Part shown: positions 44,949 through 56,907 of the stretch, piece after piece | Layout of the letters: the number at the start of each line of letters is the position of its first letter | How positions within the stretch are numbered: the first letter of the stretch is position 1 | Source: Rutpela maculata | Lineage: Eukaryota > Arthropoda > Insecta > Coleoptera > Cerambycidae | Assembly: GCA_936432065.2 (NCBI GenBank) | Contig: OW386293.2 | Location: forward strand, 94,571,795-94,635,794 | Direction of reading: 5' to 3' | Length of the DNA stretch: 64,000 nucleotides | Program-made: the position numbers and the translations under genes | The notes under the pieces: generated by a model | Databases searched by the model: none | What the model was told of the DNA's origin: nothing | What the model saw: the letters and a program-made list of their open reading frames with translations, nothing else

Positions 44949-45480
44949 TACAGGTATACATAAATATATATATCGTATATTAGATTCATAAGGTTCTAAA
45001 TGTATTTACCATCGTTTTGAGTAAATATTGTAATCAGATGTCTTGCATGTAGAACCTTTTTCAATTTTCGTTTAATTTATTTGCTGCCAGAAGGCAACAA
45101 AAGTTAGATTTTATCAATAGAATATTTTTATGAAAAAACTACAAGCGCAATTAGAACCTTGTGAATCCAATGTAACAAAATGCCTTCTTTCCAGATGATA
45201 GAAACTAAAAGAAATAAGTTGTGTTAGGGCACGTGCACCAGTAGAGGATTTGTCAGTAATTGGGGGGCACAGGTTATGTGCCGTCCAAACTGTTTACTCT
45301 AAAAGGTAAAACATAAAAAACAAAAAAACTTTACAAAAAGTTAATAGAAAGGTGGAAGCTGTATGTACTCCTTAAGGGTACAAAACAATTAGATTCACTC
45401 AAAACCCAAGAATATTAAATTAACTTGATGTAGGTATATCCTGGGTTATCGGTCTTTTTAATAAAATAACTTTTTTCTTA

Positions 45481-45507
45481 CGTTTCGGTTTATTCAACCA
45501 TCGTCAG
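45481..45507 (-). ncRNA. Hammerhead-like core motif of the Penelope-like element
   Basis: On the minus strand CTGACGA is followed by a GGTT/AACC stem-loop and then GAAACG, the order of the hammerhead core (CUGANGA, stem II, GAAA). Penelope-like elements are known to carry hammerheads. I cannot find a convincing stem III with the cleavage-site UH, nor a stem I, so it may be degenerate. Confidence 0.3.
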
Positions 45508-45867
45508 AGAACTACAATTAAGTGAATTTATTTTTTATAAAGGTTATTTTTTTAATACATATGGTTTTAAATTACTTACATTACTTAATATTATTGTTGA
45601 ATTGCACACTATAAATGATTACATTTTAGGTCTATTGTATATGAGTGTTTAAAAGCAACTAGAAACTGAAAATTAAGTATTGCCTGTCTGTGTTAAATGT
45701 AGTGGTTTGTTTATGTTAGTAGATAAGATTTAATTTGTGTGTATTACATTTGAAGGTTTTGTTTAAGGGTGGTGTGAGATTTTACGGTTTAAAATTACTA
45801 TATTTAGCAAACTTGGTGGAAAGATGTAAAAATATTTAAGTTATATGATTATATTATCTTTTTATAT

Positions 45868-47583
45868 TTAATTTAATAGATTGAAATATGTTTCGCTTAA
45901 ATTCTCTATATCAGTGCGGTGGTTTATTGCGTTAGTATGTCTTTTAATTTGTAACATTTCGTGTATTGTTCTTCGGTGAAGGTTTGGTTCTTTTTCTAAA
46001 ATTTTTATATTATTAAAATTAAAGGTATGAAAATTTTCTAAGGCGTGTTTTGAGAGTGCTGTTGAATTTTGATGCGTTTTAATATTATATTTATGAGTAT
46101 ATATTCTTTTGTGTAGGTATTGTTTTGTTTGGCCGATATATGTACTATTACAGTTGTTGCAGTTTATTTTATATATGGTGTTTGTTTGATCTTTTGGTTG
46201 CAATTTAGGTTTCAGTTTTGTAAATAAATTTTTTGTCGTGGTATATGGTTTATGTGCTATTGTTATATTATGTTTTTTAAAAACGTTTGAAATATTTTCT
46301 GATATTTTTGGTATGTAGGGCATAGATATATATTTATTATTGTTTTTTTGTGTTTCATTCCTTGTTTTATTATATATTTTGTGTATTCTCTTTTTTATTA
46401 TAGGTTCATAAAAATGTTTTGGGTAGGAATTTGTTTCGAGGACTGTTTTAATTTTTTTCAGATTATTTGGTCTGTATTTTGCATGGGAGAGTTGAATGGC
46501 ACGATCTGTTAGACTATTGACAACGCTTTTTTTGTAGCTGTTAGGTGTATGTGAATTAAAATTTAAATATCTTTGCGACCAAACTTCTTTTGTGTACCAG
46601 TTAGTATCAATAATACCAGACTCATTGTATTTAATGGTTATGTCTAAAAAGTTTATGCTATTTTCTTTTTCTATTTCTGTGGTAAATTGCAATCGTGGGT
46701 GGACATTGTTGAAGATATTAACTGTATATTCTATTTTATTTTTTGGTAAACAAATAATACAGTCATCAACATATCTCTTGTAAAATTTGGGTTTATAATT
46801 TAGTGATTTCATTACATCGTATTCTAAGTCTTCCATTACTAAATTTGCGATAGTGGCAGCTATAGGAGAACCCATGGCAGTTCCGAAAATCTGAGAGAAA
46901 AATTGATTATTATATGTAAAATATGTAGAGTTTAGGCATAAAGTAATAGCATTGACAAATTCGTCTTTTGTGATAGAGGTGTATTTACTAATTTCGGTCC
47001 ATTTCTTTTTTATGCATTTTATTGCAAGTTCTGTTGGTATATTAGTATATAGTGAGACAACGTCTAGTGAAATAATAATATGATCTTTAGGTACTGTTTG
47101 ATTTTTTATAAATTCGCAGAATTGCCAGGAGTCTTTTACGTGATATTCAGTTTTTCCTAAAACATTACTTAATATATTTGATAAAAATTGTGATAGATTA
47201 TATGTGGGACTGTCTATATTGCTAACTATTGGTCTCAAAGGAATATTATCTTTATGAAGTTTTGGCAGACCATACAAGAATGGGGCGTGGCCATTATGGC
47301 AGATCAGTTTATCTTTTTGTTGCTCAGTTATTAAGTTCTTTTTAAACCATGATTTTACCAGGTTGTTGATGCTATTTTGAATTTTATTTGTTGGGTTCTG
47401 GGTTTCTCTTTTGTATGTGTTGTTATCGTTAAGCATGTTGCTGATTTTTCTTTCATAATCTGATTTATACATAATTACTGTTTTATTACATTTGTCTGCT
47501 GTTAGTATAAAAATATTCGGGTTTTCGATGAGAAATTTTTTAGTTTCATTAACGTAATGATTTAGTTGAGTTTTGGTTTTCAT
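45868..47583 (-). CDS. Penelope-like reverse transcriptase with GIY-YIG endonuclease
   Basis: A 571-residue uninterrupted frame. The N-terminal third has ILTADKCNKTVIMY (ADKGN-type motif) and FLYGLPKLHK with PLRPIVSNIDSPTYNL. The RT palm has D174 in ISLDVVSLYTNIP, FGTAMGSPIAATIANL at about 233-248 and YVDD at 271-274. The C-terminus is a GIY-YIG nuclease: INCNNCNSTYIGQT (471-486, with the CxxC insert typical of Penelope enzymes), R493 and E542. These parts make and integrate the element's copy. The frame stays open for 44 codons upstream of the first Met, through the inverted repeat to near its edge, so the true start is uncertain or the gene is 5' truncated. Confidence 0.9.
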   Translation of the reverse strand: MKTKTQLNHYVNETKKFLIENPNIFILTADKCNKTVIMYKSDYERKISNMLNDNNTYKRETQNPTNKIQNSINNLVKSWFKKNLITEQQKDKLICHNGHAPFLYGLPKLHKDNIPLRPIVSNIDSPTYNLSQFLSNILSNVLGKTEYHVKDSWQFCEFIKNQTVPKDHIIISLDVVSLYTNIPTELAIKCIKKKWTEISKYTSITKDEFVNAITLCLNSTYFTYNNQFFSQIFGTAMGSPIAATIANLVMEDLEYDVMKSLNYKPKFYKRYVDDCIICLPKNKIEYTVNIFNNVHPRLQFTTEIEKENSINFLDITIKYNESGIIDTNWYTKEVWSQRYLNFNSHTPNSYKKSVVNSLTDRAIQLSHAKYRPNNLKKIKTVLETNSYPKHFYEPIIKKRIHKIYNKTRNETQKNNNKYISMPYIPKISENISNVFKKHNITIAHKPYTTTKNLFTKLKPKLQPKDQTNTIYKINCNNCNSTYIGQTKQYLHKRIYTHKYNIKTHQNSTALSKHALENFHTFNFNNIKILEKEPNLHRRTIHEMLQIKRHTNAINHRTDIENLSETYFNLLN

Positions 47584-47819
47584 ACTTGTATTTTTAAGTT
47601 TATTTTTATAGTTTGTTAGTATATTACATACCTTCGTTCTGATTTCTATTTTATTTTCGTTATTAAAAAAAGTTATTTTATTAAAAAGACCGATAACCCA
47701 GGATATACCTACATCAAGTTAATTTGATATCAACGGTCAAGAAAATATAAACATCTATATATATATACAAGAATATTAAGGTATTCTCCGTCAAATCCCC
47801 TAGTGGTGCACGCGCCCTG

Positions 47820-48978
<1,159 letters not shown>

Positions 48979-49149
48979 AAGGTCCCCATTAGACTATAAA
49001 AGTTTTTTGAAAAAGATCTTTTATAAAATATATTTTATGAGAAATATGTATATTTTATAGAATTTTGCCCATTACATTGTCTAATTTCTCATAAAATATC
49101 TTTTATGAAGATCTTTGTCAAAGAAATTTTATAGTCTAATGTAGGCCTT
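48979..49149. repeat. Small fold-back MITE, ~170 bp
   Basis: The left arm AAGGTCCCCATTAGACTATA and the right arm, complement AAGGCCTACATTAGACTATA, stay paired for about 65 bp, ending in TTTTATGAGAAAT. The loop is about 40 bp. Non-coding. Confidence 0.75.
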
Positions 49150-51483
49150 AGTTACTAAAATAATACTGTTTTTTTTTGTGTGTGTGGAAAACCTAACCTG
49201 TAACTAGCAGATTTTTTCAGTGACTAACAATATTGAGATATATTGCTTTTATTGGAGTTTTAACTCTGGTGTCAGTCTCAAAAATGAATATAAACAATAA
49301 AACTTTCATTCATTTTGCAAAAACCGAAAATTTTAGGTAATGTATCGTCCGAATTTAATTTTTGCAGGTCAAGAATTTAGGATCTGATATAAACTTATTT
49401 CTTCTAGTTCTATTGCCCCCTGAGAAGAAGGTATTTTGGGATACCCTGTACTTTCGCATTATCGTTAATTGTTACAGGGTAAAAGGGAACAAAAATGTTT
49501 AATGCCGGAAGTAAACCTATGCTAATGATCTCTGAAGTAGAGGGTGATAAAACTAGTTCAGTATATTTACGACTCCAAATTGAAAATTTCCATACTTTGC
49601 AAGAATAAATTAGTTATATTTCGCAACACTAATTCTAATTTCAACTTTTGCGCTATTAAGACCTCCTTTGATTTTTTGGGTTATTGCGTGTGTTTTGCGG
49701 GATTTATCTCAGGGTATTGGACCCGGCGTTAGTTCTTTCCCCAACAACTTTATTATTACTGACGTGTATTCCAGTTGATTGTTTTCTTTATATAAATCTG
49801 TATTCTAATAAGTAATCTAATATCTTGATATACTACAGACAGACAGAAGTGTTGACTAATTTTAAGCACCTGCTCAAGTTGTTATTATGAACGTAATATA
49901 TATTAAAATAGTGTATAAATTCAATTTTTACCTCATATCTATTTTTGGTAGTTAGAGTGTCTGCATGGTAGCTATTACTTTTTAATTAATTTTATTAGTA
50001 ATTTTACACTTAACATTGTGATTCCTACATTAGCAAGTAAGTATTCTTATGATAAACTTAAGTGAAAAATGCATTTACAATAGTGATAAATAATTTTTCG
50101 TATAATTAATTTATTGTATTTTTACAGATAGTTTGATATCAACTGATTTATTTTATGTAAGTTCATCGTTCTCTAGTCCCATGTTTTCATGTTAAACAAA
50201 TTGTAGATGGTGTAATTGTATATACTATATAAATGTATTTTATCTAAGTTATAAATTCAGCCCGACCAGCAGACAATCTAATTCTTTTAAGAAATAATAA
50301 GGATATGTAAGTTAAGACAACTATTTAATAATTATTGATAAAAGTTAATTTGTAAGTAATACAATTTACTTAATAGTGCACAACCACATAGGTAGTAGGA
50401 ATACGTTAAGATCTGGCTGTACTGTAGTATGCTTAATATAGGGTTTTTATCTTTTTTATCACTTTTTATTTAGTTTTATTCGTAGCCCGGTCATTTTGCA
50501 ACACTACTAATTATCACAAGGCTCCCCCATCGAAAAGCATTTCCACGAATCAACACTAATACTGTGCTATTTTACAAGTGTTTGCTGCTGATGTGGCAGC
50601 ACTTCCAGAAGCAAACACTCGTGACGCAACACAGCAATACCAGAAACATGACAATTAGGACATTGTTATTTGAGGCCATGCAAATAATTTTGTATAAATT
50701 TGGCAACATGTCAAAGCTTATATTTCAGAAAAGAAAAAATATTTGTCGACGGCTCTCTCCAAGTTGAGTAACTAGACCTTTTTTTCTTTTCAAAATTAGT
50801 ATGCATAAACAGGTCATAGGAACTTTTCGGATTATAATACCCAATCTTACTTATAATTCATCATTATATCATTGGCAGCTAAAATTTATTTTGGTCGGTT
50901 AAATGATGATTATTAGATGGATGAGATATGTGCATTCTTTTAGTAAATTAAACGATAAAGATGTATGGTACTGTAAATTGATATTTATGTGAATAGAATT
51001 TACTGAACCTTCGTTTAAAATTGGCAGTGTTTGTGTGCCGTTCAGCATGGTCCCGCGTTGTGGAATGATCAGTTTTTGTAGTCTCACTTTAAAAACTTTG
51101 TAAAAGTGGTTTAATATGGCGTTTGAGGCTCAGATGAATTTCAAAAAAGAACGTATTTTTCTTAATTTTAAAAGCAGCAACCATTTTGGATGTGTTTCTA
51201 TTTAAACATGGTACTTTATTTAAAACTAGTTTATACCCCAGGTTACGCTCATGTTGACTCCCACCTTCCCTCCACTATTTTCCTACGTTCCCATTATCTT
51301 TCCAGAATTTTCACCCTTACCTGGCAAATGTTGATGATACGTCTGCTTATTGATTTCAAAGTACAAATCTTGTATATAAATATTCCATCTTTTACAGTCC
51401 ACATTTAGATATGGTGTGTAAATGTCCAGTAGTTTGTCGGAAATGACTTGATCATTCAACCAAAAAATCCGTGTGTGTGATAG
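49150..51483. other. Intron, no recognisable feature
   Basis: AT-rich with scattered frames of 60-90 codons, none with motifs or codon bias. No repeat partners were found in the window. Confidence 0.4.
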
Positions 51484-51491
51484 ATATTCAG

Positions 51492-51731
51492 TAGAGTTGG
51501 CAATTTTCCCAAAAATGGTTTTTGAATTTGCCGCCAATTCTAACATGTTTTTTAGTCTGTCCTTAAAATTTCATCATACCTGCTAGTGCTAATAAAGCTA
51601 ATTCTAATGAATAGTAAATAAAAAATATGAAAGGAATTGTTGTTAGTTTGGTTAGAATTGGCGGCAAATTCAAAAATGGATTTTAACCCTCCCAGGAAAA
51701 AAAACCATTTTTGGAAAAATTGCCAACTCTA
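51492..51731. mobile_element. hAT-type MITE, 240 bp
   Basis: The inverted ends begin TAGAGTTGGCAATTTTCCCA. A perfect 8-bp target duplication ATATTCAG flanks it (51484-51491 and 51732-51739). The interior words TTTGAATTTGCCGCCAATT and CCTGGGAGGGTTAAAAT also occur in the cluster at 28935-29190, so the two are related. Confidence 0.9.
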
Positions 51732-52711
51732 ATATTCAGTATAAAATAGAACAGAGTTGCCTCTTTTAGGAAACGATATGCAAACTATTGTTTGCGACCA
51801 TGGTTACAGCCAATGTGTTCTGTGTCATTTCGATAGAGGTGATAATTGTGCATGTAATGTTTTCTTACTAAAAGTAAACTACTGTGATTAGTTCTGCTGC
51901 CTCAATTCATGCTTGAAAAACATATTTTCATATTATAAACAACCAAAGTAGTCCCATCTATTCCCCATTAACATGCCGCAAAATTTTATTTCCATGCATA
52001 GAATTATCGTTTGAAAGGCTATTCCAGTCGGTAGTGGTTGCCATTAGACTTGAATTGAGGTGTTTTCAGTGTTTTCTTTCTCTGTCTCTCATTCCAGTTC
52101 TGCTACACGCAAAGAAATAAAATTTCGCAATGTGTATAACTGTTATATGTTGCCAGTTAGTTATTCAATCAGTGTTATGACACATTAGAAATTCAAAATT
52201 CTAACTATCGTGCAAAACATCAACTGCCAACAGGCCACCTATTAAGTAAAAATAGAAAGGAAATTGAACTTCTGCTACATGAAATCTATGACAATTTACG
52301 TGTAACAAAAATATAAAATCTTATTATGTTGACATACATTGCCCTATGCAGTTGATTTCTGAACAAATACGAGAATAATGTTTTAAAAGTCAGTGTACCA
52401 TTTCTAAACACAAAAATATCAACTGATCCACAAAACAAAATGGAAAAGTAATGTAGACTAATGTCACTTTAACCAGCTTTTTAATTCAAGAAGCTAGCAA
52501 ACCCTTTACAGTTTGTTAAAGTTCATCAGTCTGCTTAGAAATGATGCTGTGCTCGATCATAAAAGGATGTAGTTATAGAATTTTTTTATGGAATGATATA
52601 TAAGTAATTATTTAGTTATACATCCTTGTTATATTAAGCAAATCAGCATGCACACTTTAAAAAATTGGTAGTAGGTCAAATGTACCGACACAATTTTGAC
52701 TTTAAGATTTA

Positions 52712-52829
52712 TTCCAACACAGCACCGAACCAGTTTGGTAATCGTTGAGTACATGTGCAAAGTGAATGTAGTGTCCCTAAAATCACTTGTATTTGACAAT
52801 TACCAAACTGGTTCGGTGTTGTGTTGGAA
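52712..52829. repeat. Small MITE with ~35-bp inverted repeats
   Basis: The left end TTCCAACACAGCACCGAACC and the complement of the right end TTCCAACACAACACCGAACC continue paired through AGTTTGGTAAT. The spacer is about 50 bp. The flanks share CAAATGTACCGRCACA at 52679 and 52897, so it may sit in a duplicated stretch. Confidence 0.75.
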
Positions 52830-55800
52830 CAAACCTTCACTAAAGTCTTCCTTTCTTAGTGTGCACTGAGCGTCGTAATGAATATGATGAGTAGTTCAAA
52901 TGTACCGGCACATTTTGTTGAAAATAATTAACAAAATATCTGTTCAATCGTCATGGCATTCTGGTAAGATGGAATTTGAGTCTGTGTTACTTATTTGGTG
53001 TTGTAAAGGCATGACCTGGCTATAACACATGCTGTGTTTTCAATATTGACTTCCATTTTATACGATTATCAGGGAAGTAAAATTCGTAATATCTCGAATT
53101 CAATTATTTTACTTGTGTATATAAATATATGCATATATATTGTGTACATTTTTTAATTTTACATTTTTACTTACTTTTATATAAATTTAACTATCTATAC
53201 ATATTTATTGATATATTTTTAGTTGCGATTCTAAAAGACTAAACCGTAATTTTTGTCATTAATTAGATTAAGGAATACATTAAGTTGAGTGGTTGTGATC
53301 TATAAAATGATGGAATTTTTTAATATATATTAGATTTGGATTTCGTGATCTAGCTGTTAATTTTTTCTGCCCTAAGCTCTGCGAAGGTTCAGCCCCTCCA
53401 AGAGGGATCGCATTTTTTCGATAATATACTATAAATAGACTAGCAAATAATATTACGAAGGTGAATTACATTTAGTAGATAAAGATTCTGTCTGTCTGGG
53501 CCTCATGTGTCTATCTAATCAAATAGTAATTGATGTTTTTCATATATTCTTTTTTTTTTTACTTGAGTGTGACAATCTATATTAAGCAATGTTTCATAGT
53601 AATTTAGACATAAAAAGATGTTGTTTTCTAGTTTTAATTATAAATATCCTTGGTTGACACAGACCAATACTAGGAGTTACATAAATCGGTTTTAAAGTAG
53701 ATTATAGTGGGTAAATCTAATATAATACATATATAATTAATTACAAGTTCAAGCAGAACATACTAAAGCTAATTAGCGATCAATTAGAAAAACATTTAAA
53801 TAGCTGTTCTTTCTTTAATTATTTTCTTGATATTGTATTTATTGTATTAACAGATTCTCTAATTTCATAAATTATTTAACGATGCACGACACATTAATGT
53901 GATGTAACTAAACTTGTGAAAGAGGTGCTGGCACATTTTCATCATTCGGAAACTAAAAACGTAATTTCTCGACACCATCTTTTGAACTGCATTTTATTTC
54001 GTATCTTGCCCCATTATTCTGAAAAATGGCCAAGAATCAGACGTAAATTCATTGACTTCGCTTATGTTATTTTAAAATAATTAATCTGCTTTTGACACAG
54101 TATGATATAAATAAAACGTTAATGTAATGTTTGTGTAATGTTTTGTTCTCATTATATGTTTTGTAATTTGTTATAATAACTAAATATTGATTTTGCTGTA
54201 ATTCGCAAAAAAAAACTAACAAATACCTTATTCTGTTAATGTAATGTTTGTGGAACATATATATTCTTAATTATTAGAGTTAAAACTATTATAAATATGA
54301 GCAATTTATGTTATATTAACATAATTTTTAAATAAACATGTTTAATAAACATTACAAAACAGTAAAAGAATTTTATTTTTCCATGCGATATTTTCAGTAG
54401 TCATGATTTTGCTGGTAAATCACAGAAAAAATTAAAATTTCCAAAATTCAATTATTTATTTGGTACCAGAAACATAGTTTGGTATAATATATTCAATAAT
54501 CAATATTATCAATAAAATCTGAATCGTAATCTAACTTTTTTTAGTAATTTTAAAAAAGTTCCCAGGTGACTACCATTTTAGTAGCGAAGTACGGTATATT
54601 ACTACCACGTATTTTATTGATGTCCATTTTCATGATTATTTGACCGTTATCCACTTGCAACATTTCATACATGTTACATTAACGTTGCAACAATATATTT
54701 ATATGATTCATAAATATTCTGGCAATTTTTCAAGTGTCAAATAGCATAATCTTAATGTACATGGCTATGGGAATGTTGACTCTAATTGCGTGGTTCGTTA
54801 GATTTACAAGGTTCTGTTTAATCCCTTTCTTACGTGGTGGGGGAGTTGCTGTACATACACATGTGACACATATATTAATCTAAATCTGAATCGTCTACAC
54901 AAATCGCACAGGATTTAATTGACACGGTGTTGTTTGCCTTTTTATCTGATAAAGCGGACTCTGCTACCGTAATTTCTCATAAGAATTGCCTTTTTGGTTA
55001 TATACTACAAAGTGGTGTGATTATGGGGAAATACAATGGTACAAACATTTTCGTAGATTACTTGATGATTTTTTACCAGTTTATTTCCAAGACTGAACTT
55101 GATCGAGGAGCAATCAAGGGTGAAAATAAATTTATTCTCGTTTGTATTGTAGTTGTTTAATGTCGCCTAAAACTTTTTAGATATTTCGGTAATAGACAAT
55201 TGTGGTCCAAATATGCTGTATTTTAGATAAGCCTAAAGTTATAAGTTACGGGAGTATTGCTGTGGTCTTTATATCAGGTATTTTAGATGTTATAAGGACG
55301 TTACTGTATTGTAATTGCTTACTGCTGGGTTGGGTGCAAAATGATTGAGTGGATTTTAAGAAATATTTTATTAATAGTCTTTTGTAACATGTTCATGCAC
55401 AGCAACGACAATTACATTAATGTCTAGATTATAATTCAGTATTTAAATATATCTTAAAAGTTATATATAAGGATATACATTATTAAGATGTTATATTAAC
55501 GTTGTTGTAATTTGAGTATTAACTGATTGCAGAGGTTATTGTTAGTAACGTTACATTTTGTCACTGCTTTATATCGACTTTACAGCAACTTTCACAGCTG
55601 TCGTAATGGAGATGTGAAGTTTAGTGGATGAGGTGTACTTTCTAGAAATCGCAAACAATTAAAGCAATCGTTACATGAACGTTGTTGTACTAGAGTTGGA
55701 TAATTTTTTGAGAACTGACCAAATCGAAAAATTTAGTTTTAAACACAAAAATGCATATCTTCTATATGTTTATCAACATGGTGATTTCAGGGAAATATTA

Positions 55801-56737
55801 CAATGACGTTACTGTAACATTAGCTGCACTTGTTATAGTAAGTTCAGAATAAGGAATTGCATTGCTTCTCGATTAGGTGATTAGTTTGGGAATGGCTGGT
55901 AGAAATGGTTACTTCCGAATTATTCTTGGTTTTTGAGTAGTTAGAAGTTGGGGCGTGTTATACTAATTTTCTCGGTGTATATGTAGATGATTCTATTTCC
56001 ATATATAACAAGAGTATTTGACGTTCACTGTACACACGAATATATTAATATACATTTATGCCGAATGAAATAGGTATTATTTAAAATACATGTAGTTCTT
56101 AGAGATTAATACACTAATACAAAATAAATCTACAAATTAAATATAGATTATTTATAAATTGTATTTTATATTACAATATTACTGATATAGTTAATTGAAT
56201 TGTTAGTGTAATTATAAATTTAAATAGAGGAGTAAAATTTAGAACAATTTGACTGATGTACAGAGATACTGAATAAGTTTTTAAATTTAAAATATACAAT
56301 AAAACATACCTTAGGGCCTTTAATATAGTGCAATTCCTCGAGTGGTTTTTATCTAGTGAAATAGTACATTATGTAAGATATTCTCAATAATTTCTAGCAT
56401 AATTTAAATTAAATTACTTAGGGTTATGTGTTTCTCCAGAACACAGGACGATTTTTATAAAATATTTGTTGCTCAAAAGATATTATTTTGTATTACGTTT
56501 AACTATAAGAAATCCTATGTCTACCGACAATGCTCTAATTAAAGAAAAATTGTATATTTAATATATGAGTGTGACCTGTAAGTGTGTAAAATTGTTTTCT
56601 AATTCTTAAGTCTGATAGTTAATTGACAAACGTGTTATTTAATAGTTAAGTCAACGTTATAATCACATAACTTGTCCCTCCTTTAACTTCCTCATCCCTT
56701 TACGTCGACTAATGTTATCCTCTACCACTGTACCCAG
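52830..56737. other. Intron, no recognisable gene
   Basis: AT-rich. Between 54100 and 55850 the words TTAACGTTG and GTTACATTAACG recur (54670, 55497, 55552, 55675, 55806), resembling the ACGT-rich MITE family at 29.5-31.2 kb. No inverted ends are clear. The 54927-55160 frame shows no motif. Confidence 0.4.
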
Positions 56738-56907
56738 CGGGTCTGAAAAACACTCCTGCCGACGAGAACAAACCGAAAAGTGATTTCTTTCTGGCCAATT
56801 TTTCTAAAAACACCATCACGACGCAACTCAGAATCGTTCCTTTTGAATGCTTAGAGAAGCACTTTGAGCATTACCACCGGCTTGGGCGCATTATTTATAA
56901 GAAATGA
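56738..56907 (+). CDS. Unrecognised coding-like terminal exon
   Basis: I do not recognise the product. After the acceptor CTGTACCCAG the frame (phase 1) reads GLKNTPADENKPKSDFFLAN, then TTQLRIVPFECLEKHFEHYH and ends GRIIYKK and TGA (56905-56907). Of 55 codons, 28 end in G or C, clearly above the background. Its phase fits the donor at 43483, which would give LNNM-A-GLKNTP, and also the Hrb27C donor at 43207. It is either the last exon of a nested gene or an alternative Hrb27C end. RNA evidence would decide. Confidence 0.5.

Larger units (their letters stand above)
45419..47767 (-). mobile_element. Penelope-like retroelement with inverted terminal repeats
   Basis: It is bounded by a 12-bp direct repeat CAAGAATATTAA (45407-45418 and 47768-47779). 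Inside, 45419-45475 and 47665-47721 are inverted repeats of about 57 bp (each strand reading ACTTGATGTAGGTATATCCT). Inverted pseudo-LTR-like ends are known in this class. It has one long frame, and CTGACGA with GAAACG lies near its 3' end. The 2.35-kb length is short for the class, so the 5' part may be truncated. Confidence 0.8.
45227..47817. mobile_element. TIR element hosting a Penelope-like insertion
   Basis: The left end GGGCACGTGCACCAGTAGAG and the complement of the right end GGGCGCGTGCACCACTAGGG are inverted over about 30 bp. The body left after removing the Penelope-like element is only about 240 bp, so this is probably a small MITE. The right end touches the (GT)n tract. No target duplication is evident. 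Confidence 0.5.
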
